Shown here in pieces: positions 41,380 to 50,900 of a stretch of 64,000 nt of DNA. The notes beneath the pieces were generated by a model. It made no database searches and was not told the origin of the DNA. It worked only from the letters and a program-made list of their open reading frames with translations. Each line of letters starts with the position of its first letter. The first letter of the stretch is position 1. The stretch lies in contig NZ_CP152474.1 of assembly GCF_039727615.1 (NCBI RefSeq), positions 3,658,001 through 3,722,000 of the forward strand. Direction: 5' to 3'. The position numbers were made by a program, and so were the translations under genes. Origin of the DNA: Leclercia sp. S52 (GTDB lineage Bacteria > Pseudomonadota > Gammaproteobacteria > Enterobacterales > Enterobacteriaceae).

Positions 41380-42174
41380 CAGCGCGGCCTGCAGCTGGCG
41401 GGCCGCTTCTTCTAACTGCGCAACGGGCGTGCGGCCAATCAGGGCAAACTGATATCCCCGGGCGTGCCACCAGGCGATATGCATCCCGTAACGCTGTTCG
41501 GTGGCCATCGCGGTTGAATGCCCCTGACCGTGGGCCGAGACGCACAGCGCCAGCGGGCCATAATCGGCCTGATTCCAGGCAATCTGGGCGATAGCGGTAT
41601 GTTCATAGCGCAGAATGCGCACCATCTTCAGCTCGCTGTCTGGCAGAACCAGCTGCTGCTCGTGCAGCTGCAACCCCACATCCTGGGCGATGCGGGCCAG
41701 GCCGCGGCGCAGCACAGGCGGCGAGCTGTCGGCATCAAGCAGCGTTTCGGCGCTGTAGAGCGACATGTAGTGCGCCTCCAGATCGCGGATGCTGGCGTTC
41801 TCATCGCGCTCTTCCGATCCTTCGCCTGTTAACGTGCGCGCCAGATAGCCCACGCCCGTGCCGGTCAGCAGAAAACCGACCGAGGCGGCAATCAGCGCCC
41901 GTCGGCTGACGCCCGGGCGTGGCGTACCCTGTTCGCTGAGATGGGCATCCAGACGGGCCTGCATCCGCGCCGCGGGGGCCTCGTCCAGCAGAGGGGAAAA
42001 GGCCGCGCGGTAATCCTGGTTACTCTTCATCAGTTCGGCGGTACGTCCGGCGAGCTGGTCGTCGCTGCGCAGCAGGCGGGCAAACTGTTCAGCGTCGCTC
42101 TCCTCCATCTCGCCATCCAGCCAGGCCACGATGGCCTCATCGCCGTAGGGGGGCGTAAAGCGGATCCTTTTCAC
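41374..42174 (-). CDS. Anti-sigma factor, membrane-anchored
   Basis: 266 residues. The N-terminal cytosolic part (AIVAWLDGEMEESDAEQFARL) resembles the zinc-less anti-sigma domain of ECF partners. One membrane helix follows at about 90-112 (ALIAASVGFLLTGTGVGYLA), then a periplasmic sensor part. It ends with a short tail in the cytoplasm/periplasm of unknown fold. The start overlaps the sigma gene (ATGA-type, 42171-42174), the normal arrangement for such pairs. It presumably holds the sigma factor at the membrane until a periplasmic signal frees it. Confidence 0.85.
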   Translation of the reverse strand: MKRIRFTPPYGDEAIVAWLDGEMEESDAEQFARLLRSDDQLAGRTAELMKSNQDYRAAFSPLLDEAPAARMQARLDAHLSEQGTPRPGVSRRALIAASVGFLLTGTGVGYLARTLTGEGSEERDENASIRDLEAHYMSLYSAETLLDADSSPPVLRRGLARIAQDVGLQLHEQQLVLPDSELKMVRILRYEHTAIAQIAWNQADYGPLALCVSAHGQGHSTAMATEQRYGMHIAWWHARGYQFALIGRTPVAQLEEAARQLQAALS

Positions 42175-42761
42175 CAGCGTTTCTCCTTTGCAGCAGGCGG
42201 GACAGACGCCGTGTTGGCCAGCGTCGCCCGGGCGGTGGCCAGCCGGCTCATGATCGTGCCAATCGGCACCGATAAGGTGTCGGCCGCCTCCTGATAGCTA
42301 AAGCCTTCGACGTAGACCAGAAAGAGTGCATTGCGCTGCGCCTCCGGCAGAGCGTTAACCCGACGCATGATCTGCTGGTAACGCTGACGATCCTCGTCCT
42401 GTTCGTGAGTGTCGTGGGCCAGCAGATCCTCGGTATCAACAAAGCCCTGCCCCATCCGCACGCGGCGCGCGCGCAGATCGGAGATCCAGATCGAATGGAG
42501 GATCGAAAACAGCCACCTGTCGATGCGCGTGCCCGGCACAAACTGCGCGCTCTTTTCCAGGGCACGCACGCAGGTGGCCTGCACCAGCTCCTCGGCCATA
42601 TCCCGGCTGCGCGACAGCACCAGGCCGTAGCGCCAGAGGCGATTCAGATGTACAGTAAGCTGCTGGCGAACGTCGCTGGTGGTGATTTTTCGATCCTCGC
42701 GCCCGGTTTCAGGATTCAGGATGGCCGTTAATGGCCGCCTGCAGATCCCGGTACTCTTCAC
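42171..42761 (-). CDS. ECF-type RNA polymerase sigma factor
   Basis: Up to 196 residues; the first 15-20 overlap the TPR gene by 53 bp, so the real start may be a GTG or TTG further in. Region 2 contains ELVQATCVRALEKSAQF and GTRIDRWLFSILHSIWISDL; region 4 has ALPEAQRNALFLVYVEGFSY with a helix-turn-helix (EAADTLSVPIGTIMSRLATA). There is no region 1 or 3, as expected for ECF factors. Coupled to the anti-sigma gene behind it. Which genes it reads is unknown. Confidence 0.88.
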   Translation of the reverse strand: MKSTGICRRPLTAILNPETGREDRKITTSDVRQQLTVHLNRLWRYGLVLSRSRDMAEELVQATCVRALEKSAQFVPGTRIDRWLFSILHSIWISDLRARRVRMGQGFVDTEDLLAHDTHEQDEDRQRYQQIMRRVNALPEAQRNALFLVYVEGFSYQEAADTLSVPIGTIMSRLATARATLANTASVPPAAKEKRW

Positions 42762-43233
42762 AGGTCTGGCCGCAGATGGCGGCGATCGCTTTCAGCTGCT
42801 CACCGGCGAGATCGGGACGGCCTTTCACCATCCAGGCTTCGCCAAGGTATTCCCGCGCTTTGGCGTAGTTCGGGGCCAGGGCCAGCGAACGCTGATAGTA
42901 GCCAATCCCCTCGTCGGTGCGCCCCAGCTTGCGGGTGGCATAGCCGCGGTAGTTCCAGGCCTCGGCCGTGTTGCTGTCCTTCAGAGTGTCGAGCAGATTC
43001 AGGGCCGCCTGATACTCCCCTTTTTTCGCCAGGTGATACGCATAGTGGGTTTTATCCAGATCGCTGAGGCTGCCGGACTTATCCGGCACGCATTTTTTGC
43101 TCACGCTGTCATATACCTGCCCTTTCGGACAGTCCGGGGTGGTCTTGTCGGTATTATTATCGCCCATCGCCAGCGCCAGAGGCGCCTGGACGAGAACGAA
43201 CAGCATGAAACAGGCAGAAGTAAGTTTATGCAT
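42709..43233 (-). CDS. Secreted TPR protein, first gene of the sigma operon
   Basis: 174 residues from the ATG at 43233, with GGAG upstream; a longer frame from 43266 adds an implausible leader. A signal peptide is visible (LTSACFMLFVLVQAPLALAMG). A cysteine-bearing segment (CPKGQVYDSVSKKCV) precedes two or three tetratricopeptide repeats (HYAYHLAKKGEYQAALNLL, AWNYRGYATRKLGRTDEGIG, LAPNYAKAREYLGEAW). Periplasmic. Its position at the head of the sigma/anti-sigma operon suggests it senses or modulates the signal. Confidence 0.82.
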   Translation of the reverse strand: MHKLTSACFMLFVLVQAPLALAMGDNNTDKTTPDCPKGQVYDSVSKKCVPDKSGSLSDLDKTHYAYHLAKKGEYQAALNLLDTLKDSNTAEAWNYRGYATRKLGRTDEGIGYYQRSLALAPNYAKAREYLGEAWMVKGRPDLAGEQLKAIAAICGQTCEEYRDLQAAINGHPES

Positions 43234-43266
43234 GGTGGTGACTCCGGTTAGCTGCACTGGGAACAT

Positions 43267-43972
43267 CCACCTTGTAAACGCGCACCACCCCGACTTTATT
43301 CGAAAATATTTATTAATAATTGATCCGGAAACTTCTGCGGTTGTGTTCTAGACTGCGCAACTAAAAATAATACTCACCCGTGAAATAATACTAATGTCGT
43401 AGAGCTATTGACGAATGCGGCAGGTATAAAGTCAAAAAATCATACTTTTGTCTTATTATCTTTTATTACAACCTGACTAATAGCCGCACCGGCAGAGATT
43501 GCCATCCCGGCAATAATATATTTTGGGTTATTATTAATGTCCCGCATTAAATTAATCAAATTAACGCATTTATTGCGGTAAATTGTGATCGGCCTCAATC
43601 CCCACGGCCTTATTCCTTGTCAGGAAAACCCATAAAACCCTTACAGTACAAAGGCTCCAGCAAACCCACCTCCTGCAACCGTCTATTTATGAGACTACAA
43701 CAGGCGTTATCAATCGCCAGAAATTTATTTCACCGCTTCGTCATTTGCGCTTTTAGTGCTTTCTGGCTATATCATTTTTAAGCACTAATGAGACGATCGC
43801 CATATTAATAACAGGGATGGCAAACATCACGCCTGGCATGAGCCGCTTTAAAAACATTACAGCAGGTCACTATTTCTGACAAATAGTGTCTCTTTCGGGA
43901 CGCTTAAACTCTGCTGAGAATAAATGAATTTAAACACACAGCATTTCTTTCACTCTGTTGGGAGTCATACAC
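43267..43972. other. Upstream region of the first adhesin, 700 bp
   Basis: AT-rich, no gene. It holds the divergent control regions of the sigma operon and the adhesin. A 32-bp element at 43743-43774 recurs upstream of the second adhesin gene. RBS GGGAG at 43960-43964, eight bases before the ATG at 43973. Confidence 0.6.
43743..43774 (+). promoter_or_regulatory. 32-bp element shared by both adhesin genes, promoter-like
   Basis: Identical to 47642-47673 at 31 of 32 positions, while the sequence around it differs more. It can be read as a -35 TTGCGC (43745-43750), a 17-bp spacer and a -10 TATATC (43768-43773). It is 200 bp ahead of the start codon, so the transcript would have a long leader. 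Confidence 0.55.
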
Positions 43973-46777
43973 ATGAGTAAATTCACTGTCATCTCCAGAC
44001 TGACGCATAAGGAAACGGTAGCAGAAGGAAACCAGATCATACTGGGCGAAGATTCCGTGGTGAAGCTTCAGGCCGGCAGAGGTGATATCGCCAGCTATTA
44101 CCGCACCAACAACGATCTGCTCGTCAGGATGACCAACGGCGAAAGCGTGACGCTGAAAAACTACTTCGTCAACAACCACCAGCTGGTACTGGATGAAAAC
44201 GGCGCCCTGTGGTGGATCGACGATCCGCTGGCGGTGGAGCGTTACCAGTCGATCCCCTCCACCGATGCCCTGATTGCTGGCAACGTCAATAACTCATCCG
44301 GCGATACCCCTATCTGGCCGTGGGTGCTGGGTGGCGTGGCGGCGGCAGGCGGTATTGCGCTGGCGGCTGGCGGGGGTGGCGGTGGCGGCGGTGGTGGTGG
44401 CAGCAAGCTTATCGATCCGGGCCCGGCGGCTCTCGATACTACGCCGCCTGACGCGCCCACTAACCTGCATTTCGCCAACGGTAACACTCAGCTGCTCGGC
44501 AATGCCGAAGCCAACAGCACGGTCACCGTGACCGATGCCGACGGCAACGTGGTGGGCAAAGCGAAAACTAACGGCAACGGCGAATTTACCGTCGAGCTGG
44601 GCACGCCCTATACCAACGGCGAGACCCTGGAAGTTATCGCAACCGACGGTTCCGGTAACGTCAGCCCGCCAACCAGCATTACCGCCGCGGATACCACCCC
44701 ACCGGAAGCACCGATGATTATCCTCGCGGACGATGCTGTCGGCAGCCTCACCGGCGCGCTCGACAGCGATCAGACCACCGATGATCCCCGCCCGGTCTTC
44801 AGCGGCAGCGGCGAGGCCGGGACCACCCTCACAATCTACGACAACGGTAAGTCCATCGGCAGCACCGTGGTGAACAGCGACGGCAGCTGGAGCTTCACGC
44901 CTGCTAATAATCTCGCAGACGGCTTCCACCAGTTTACCGCCGTCTCCACCGATGCTGCGGGCAACGTCAGCCCGGACTCTGCGGAGTTTAACCTCACCAT
45001 TGATACCCTCGCCCCGAATGCACCGGTACTGGAAGTGACGGACGACGAGGGCACCATCCAGGGTCTGCTCACCAACGGTGGGTTTACCGATGACAACCAG
45101 CCGGAGCTGGGCGGCCAGGGCGATCCGGACAGCACCATCGCCATCTATGACAATGGCCTGCTGCTGGCGGAGGTCGTCGTCGCCGACGACGGCACCTGGA
45201 GCTATACCCCGCCGGTGGCCCTGGCGGATGGGCTGCACAGCATCACCCTGACGGAAACCGATCTGGCGGGTAACCTGAGCCCTACCTCCGCGCCGTTCGA
45301 ATTTACCATTGACCGCACCCCGCCGGCCGCCCCGACCGGACTGGTGCTCAATACCGAAGGGACTATCCTCACCGGCACGGCGGAAGCCAACTCGACGGTC
45401 ACGGTCAGCAACGATCTGGGCGTCACCTTAGGCACGGCAACTGCGGATGCTAACGGGGCGTTTTCAGTGACCCTGAGCGCGGCTCAGCTCAACGGCGAGA
45501 CGCTGAGCACAGCGGCCACCGACAGGGCGGGTAACGAAGGGCCAGCAGCGGACCTGGTTGCCCGGGATGTTACCGCCCCGACAGCACCGTCCGCCCTCGT
45601 GGTGGCAACGACGGGCGACAGCGTAAGCGGTGAAGCCGAAGCCGGCGCGCGTATTTCGGTGCGTGACGCCGGGGGAACGGAGCTTGGCTCCGGTGAAGTC
45701 GGCCTCGACGGCAAGTTCACCGTCAACATCGCCCCTAACCAGCTCAACGGTGAAGTGCTGACGGTCTACGCGTTCGATACCGCTCAGAACCAGAGCCCTC
45801 CGGGTCAGGCCACCGCCACCGACTCGACGCCACCGGAACCGCCGGCACAGCTGGCGATCGCTGCCGATGATGTGACGCTCACCGGCACCGCAGAAGTGGG
45901 CAGTACGGTGGTTCTTATGGAAGGCACCACGAAGCTTGGTGAAGTCGTGGTGGGTGAAACAGGCAGCTTCTCCTTCACCATGGCGACCGCCAGGCTGAAC
46001 GGTGAGATCCTGAGTCTTACCGCTACCGATCACGCGGGCAATACCAGCGAGGCCAGTTCGATAGAAGCCAGGGACATTACCCCTCCGGCCACGCCGATCA
46101 TTACCGACGTGGTGGATGATGTCCCTTCGCTTATCGGCACCATCGTGAGCGGGGCGACAACCGATGACCGCACCCCGCTGATCTCCGGTACGGGTGAGCT
46201 TGGCACCAAAATTTTCGTCTACAGCGAGAATATCCAGATCGGTATGACGGAGGTCGATACGACGGGCCACTGGTCGTTCCAGGTTCCGGCCAGTCTGACG
46301 GATGGGGCTCACTCCCTGACCGCCGATGCCGTGGATCGCCGCGGCAATCACAGCGTGATGTCCGAGATCTGGTCGATTAACGTCGACCCGGCAGCCCCGA
46401 ACCCGCCAACCGCGACGGTAGCCACCGCGGCCTTCGCCCAGAGTGAGGAGCCGGTGGTCAGCACCCTGAGCGCCGGCTCCACGGGCGAAACGCTGATCTA
46501 TAACGTGCTTAATGACACCGGAGGCGACCACGTCAGCAACTTCTCGCTGGCGGCGGGGGATAAAATCGACATCAGCGAGCTGCTGGTCGGCTGGAACGGC
46601 GATCGCTCCACGCTGGGGGATTATATCCAGGTCAGCAACAGTGAGGGCAATACGGTGATCAGCATTGACCGGGACGGAGCGGACACCAGCTATGCGCCAG
46701 CGACGTTGGTAACGCTGGATGACGTCCAGACCACGTACGAGGAGCTGGTAAACCAGAATCACATCATTACCGGTTAA
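43973..46777 (+). CDS. BapA-type secreted adhesin, short form
   Basis: 934 residues from the ATG at 43973 (MSKFTVISRLTHKETV); the frame opens at 43958 but RBS position and the paralogue support 43973. The N-terminal BapA prefix-like domain (1-100) is followed by a glycine/alanine hydrophobic linker (WVLGGVAAAGGIALAAGGGG) and then five or more Ig-like modules of about 100 residues (each with DTTPP.AP, a TD/SDNRP-type loop and A.DAAGN). The C-terminal T1SS region (VLNDTGGDHVSNFSLAAGDK ... LLVGWNGD ... ISIDRDGAD) ends in NHIITG. It shares both ends with the giant adhesin downstream and probably uses the same exporter. No signal peptide; secreted by type I. Confidence 0.88.
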   Translation: MSKFTVISRLTHKETVAEGNQIILGEDSVVKLQAGRGDIASYYRTNNDLLVRMTNGESVTLKNYFVNNHQLVLDENGALWWIDDPLAVERYQSIPSTDALIAGNVNNSSGDTPIWPWVLGGVAAAGGIALAAGGGGGGGGGGGSKLIDPGPAALDTTPPDAPTNLHFANGNTQLLGNAEANSTVTVTDADGNVVGKAKTNGNGEFTVELGTPYTNGETLEVIATDGSGNVSPPTSITAADTTPPEAPMIILADDAVGSLTGALDSDQTTDDPRPVFSGSGEAGTTLTIYDNGKSIGSTVVNSDGSWSFTPANNLADGFHQFTAVSTDAAGNVSPDSAEFNLTIDTLAPNAPVLEVTDDEGTIQGLLTNGGFTDDNQPELGGQGDPDSTIAIYDNGLLLAEVVVADDGTWSYTPPVALADGLHSITLTETDLAGNLSPTSAPFEFTIDRTPPAAPTGLVLNTEGTILTGTAEANSTVTVSNDLGVTLGTATADANGAFSVTLSAAQLNGETLSTAATDRAGNEGPAADLVARDVTAPTAPSALVVATTGDSVSGEAEAGARISVRDAGGTELGSGEVGLDGKFTVNIAPNQLNGEVLTVYAFDTAQNQSPPGQATATDSTPPEPPAQLAIAADDVTLTGTAEVGSTVVLMEGTTKLGEVVVGETGSFSFTMATARLNGEILSLTATDHAGNTSEASSIEARDITPPATPIITDVVDDVPSLIGTIVSGATTDDRTPLISGTGELGTKIFVYSENIQIGMTEVDTTGHWSFQVPASLTDGAHSLTADAVDRRGNHSVMSEIWSINVDPAAPNPPTATVATAAFAQSEEPVVSTLSAGSTGETLIYNVLNDTGGDHVSNFSLAAGDKIDISELLVGWNGDRSTLGDYIQVSNSEGNTVISIDRDGADTSYAPATLVTLDDVQTTYEELVNQNHIITG

Positions 46778-46846
46778 AGAAATTTTTTCCCTCTCCCTGT
46801 GGGAGAGGGTCGGGGTGAGGGCATCTGGCCGCACGCCTGCAACACC

Positions 46847-47222
46847 GCCGGGTGGCGGCTACGCCTTACCCGGCCTACAAAACCGAAAACAATCGACTTT
46901 AACCTCGTAGGCCCGGCAAGCGTAGCGCCGCCGGGCAACCAGACCGCACTCATGCAACATCGCCGGGTGGCGGCTACGCCTTACCCGGCCTACAAAACCG
47001 AAAACAATCGACTTTGACCTCGTAGGCCCGGCAAGCGTAGCGCCGCCGGGCAAACAAACCGCACGCCTGCAACACCGCCGGGTGGCGGCTACGCCTTACC
47101 CGGCCTACAAAACCGAAAACAATCGACTTTAACCTCGTAGGCCCGGCAAGCGTAGCGCCGCCGGGCAACCAGACCGCACTCCTGCAACATCGCCGGGTGA
47201 CGGCTACGCCTTACCCGGCCTG
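46847..47222. repeat. BIME/REP array, 115-bp period
   Basis: The REP motif beginning GCCGGGTGGCGGCTACGCCT starts at 46847, 46962, 47077 and (one change) 47192, an exact 115-bp spacing. Each unit carries two opposite REP copies, the second reading TAGGCCCGGCAAGCGTAGCG, separated by AAAACCGAAAACAATCGACT. Three units differ by only a few bases. It lies between the two adhesin genes, right behind the stop of the first. Confidence 0.95.
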
Positions 47223-47941
47223 GAAATTTAAATTACCTTCAGGTAAATAACCCCAAACTTAATGCCATTAATATTGTGACCTGGGCACCACATTATTTTT
47301 TCTACCAAATACCGTTATTGCCTTAACTTAAACCATGCTCTAAATAGCAGAGCATTTTAATAAAGCAAACCTCTATATTTATATTAAAAAACACCTCTGG
47401 ATATATCATATTGAATATCTCTTTTATCCCCGCTTAATTATTTACACAGCCGCACTAAAATATAAATCCGCTCAATTTCCACATCCGGATTATTCCTAAC
47501 CCATTAAATTAACGTTAAAATAACTGCCCTTACCCTGCGTTGCGCCCACCGCACCAACCCGCATAGCGCCTGGCTTCCTTAGCGCACCCCGCATACAAAT
47601 AACGTCTTCAATACCGCTAACCCTTTATTAACCGGTGCTTAATTTGCGCTTTTAGTACTTTCTGGCTATATCAAATTTAGTCAATCCGAAATTGTTACCA
47701 ATATTAAAGACAAGGATTTTACCGCCGAGAAATATATCCCCAGCCGTCTTACCCCCCTGAATACCCAGGGCAAAAATCCGCTGCCACCATCGTTTTATCG
47801 GCAGCTCTTAATAACTTTTAAATAATTACCCTGGGTCATTGTTTTAATTTAACAGTTTCCCTACGGGTGGCGCTCAATCTGCTCAATAGAAATGGCTTAA
47901 ACCGCTCGCCATTTCATTGCACTCTGCCGGGAGTAACACAC
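47223..47941. other. Upstream region of the giant adhesin
   Basis: About 720 bp of AT-rich DNA without a gene. It holds the second copy of the 32-bp element (47642-47673) and an RBS CGGGAG about nine bases before the ATG at 47942. Confidence 0.6.
47642..47673 (+). promoter_or_regulatory. Second copy of the 32-bp shared adhesin element
   Basis: Same element as 43743-43774 with one mismatch (A for G). It lies 269 bp ahead of the start codon. Confidence 0.55.
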
Positions 47942-50900
47942 ATGAGTAAAATCACTGTCATCTCCAAACTGACGCACGTGGAAACGGTAACAGACGGGTC
48001 TCAGGTGACGCTGGCCGACTCTTCAATCGTTAAGATCAACGCCCAACGTGCCGACATTCTCGACTATGAACGCAGCGGTAACGACCTGATCGTTAAGCTG
48101 GCCGACGGCGAAACCCTGACCCTCAAAAATTTCTTTGTCGCCGGTGAACAGGGGATCAGCCAGCTGGTGCTGGAAGAGAGTAACGGTGCCCTGTGGTGGA
48201 TTGCCGATCCGATGGCGGCAGAGAGCTACCAGTCGATCGCCTCCGTTGATGCCCTGCTGGCGGGCACCACTACCGCGTCGGCAGGTGAAGCGGCGATCTG
48301 GCCGCAGGTGGTGGCGGCGGCGGCGGTGGTGGTGGGAGTGACAGTGATAATGGCAGTGGCAATGGAAGTGGCAGTGACGGGGGTAATGGCAATGGCAGTA
48401 ACCCGACGCTGCCGGGCACCGATCCGAACGACACCACGCCTCCGGGCGCAGCGACCAACCTCAGATTTTCAGCCGATGGCACCCAGCTTAGCGGGAGCGC
48501 CGAAGCCAACAGCATCATCACCGTCACCGATGCCAACGGCAATGTGATCGGCCGGGGCCAGACCAACGGCAACGGTGAATTCACCGTCGATCTCGGCAAG
48601 CCCTACACCAACGGCGAGACCCTGACCGCGACCCCGACCGACGGGGCAGGCAACACCGGACCGGGCACGACGGTGACCGCCGCGGATACCACGCCGCCGC
48701 AGGCCCCGATCCTCAACAGCGTTACCGATGATGTGGGCAGCGTGACCGGATCGCTCACCAGCGGCCAGTCCACCGATGACGCCCGCCCGACCTTTAGCGG
48801 CAGCGGCAAACCGGGCAGCACCATCACGGTTTACGACAACGGTACCGCCATCGGCACCGCGCAAGTCAACAGCAACGGCAGCTGGTCCTTCACCCCGGCC
48901 ACCGCGCTGGGCGAAGGGGCACACCAGATCACCACCCGGGCCACCGACGCCGCGGGCAATACCGGACCGGCCTCACCGGCATTCAGCTTTACCGTGGATA
49001 CCCTTGCCCCGAATGCCCCTTCCGGCGTGACGATCGCGGACACCACCGGGACGGTGCAGGGCGTACTTGTCGCCGGGCAGACCACCGATGCCAACCGCCC
49101 TGCCCTGAACGGCACCGGTGAACCCGGCAGCACCATCACGATCTACGACAACGGTCAGGCCGTGGGCCAGACCACGGTGGGCACGGACGGCAAATGGAGC
49201 TTTACGCCAGACACGCCGCTTGCCGACGGCGCGCATTCCATCACCCTGACGGAGACCGACCTGACGGGCAACACCAGCGATCCGTCCGCCCCGTTTGCGT
49301 TCACCATTGACCGCACGCCGCCGGACCAGCCGACCATCAGCCTGATCCCGGGCGGCACCGAGGTCACCGGCAGCGCCGAGCCAAACAGCACGATTACCAT
49401 CACCGACAGTAACGGGAAGGTGATTGGCACCGGCCAGACCGATGCCAACGGCGACTACCGGGTTCCCCTCAACGAGGCGCAAACCGAAGGGGATACCATC
49501 AGCGTGGTGGCCTCCGATGCCGCCGGAAACCAGAGCCAGCCAATCAGCGCCGTGGTGGGCTATGTCACCCCGCCTGACGCGCCGACCGATCTGGCGATCA
49601 ATCCTGAAGGCTCCGTCGTCACCGGTAAGGCAGAAGCGGGCAGCACCGTCACCATTCGCGATGGCGAAGACGTTATCGGGAGAGGCGTTGCCGGCACTGA
49701 TGGCAGCTTCGAAATTATCCTCTCCACCCCACGCCTGAACGGCCAGGATCTGGCGGTCACCGCCACCGACGCAGCGGGTAACACCGGGCCGGAGGGCAGC
49801 GTAACCGCCCCGGACGTGACGCCGCCGCAGGCCCCGGTCATCACCAGCGTGGTGGATGACGTGGAGGGCATCACCGGCGTGATCCGCGACGGGCAGATCA
49901 CCAATGACACCCAGCCGGTAATCAGCGGCACCGGTGAACCGGGGTCGACCATCTACATCTACAGCGGCACGGATCAGGTTGGCTTTGCCGAAGTGGACGC
50001 GGACGGCAACTGGTCTACCGAGCTGCTGCTGATTGACGACGGTGGCTATGTTCTGACCGCACAGGCCGTTGACCGCTACGACAACCGCAGCGAATCCTCC
50101 GGCAGCTGGACCATCATCATCGATGCCACGCCACCGGCCACTCCGGCGATTTCCCAGGTGATCAACGATCTGCCTGAGACCGCCGTGGCCATCGACAACA
50201 ACGGCACCACCAACGACAACCGTCCGACCCTGTACGGCACTGGCGAAGTCGGTTCGACCATCAGCATCCGCGTCGATGGCGTCGAGGTGGGCACCGCCCA
50301 GGTCGGCAGCGGCGGGGAGTGGAGCTTTACCCCCACCACCGCCCTGCTGGATGGGCAGCATGCCATCACCACGGTGGCGACAGATGCCGCCGGTAACAGC
50401 AGCCCCGCTTCCGGCACCTTCACCCTGACCATCGATACCCAGGCCCCCACCGTCCCGGTTATTACCCGCGTCGAAGACAATACCGGCGGTATTCAGGGGG
50501 ATGTGACCAGCAACACGCCGACCGATGAAACCCGGCCGGTGATCCACGGCAACGGCCCGGCAAACTCGCTCATCAGCATCTATGAAGTCACCACCCTGCT
50601 CGGCACCACCACCAGCAATGGGGATGGCGTCTGGAGCCTGCAGCTTGCCACCCCGCTGGTTAACGGCACCCACGTTCTCACTGCGTCAGTCAGCGATGCG
50701 GTAGGCAACACCGCCACCTCCGGCAGCTTTAACCTGGTGGTGGATACCCTGGCCCCGGGCACCCCGGACATTCCGGCGATCACCGTCAATCCTGAGGGCG
50801 GCGGTGAAGAGACCCTGACCTCCGGTGGCAGCACCCGTGACACTACCCCGACCCTGAGCGGCACCGGTACGGCAGGCGATATCGTCACCATCTACGACGG

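Noticed and set aside
46859..47168. Three nearly identical 64-residue frames on the minus strand
   Set aside because: They are translations of the 115-bp BIME units, not genes.
46847..47222. CRISPR array
   Set aside because: The whole 115-bp unit repeats, with no variable spacers, and matches REP/BIME.
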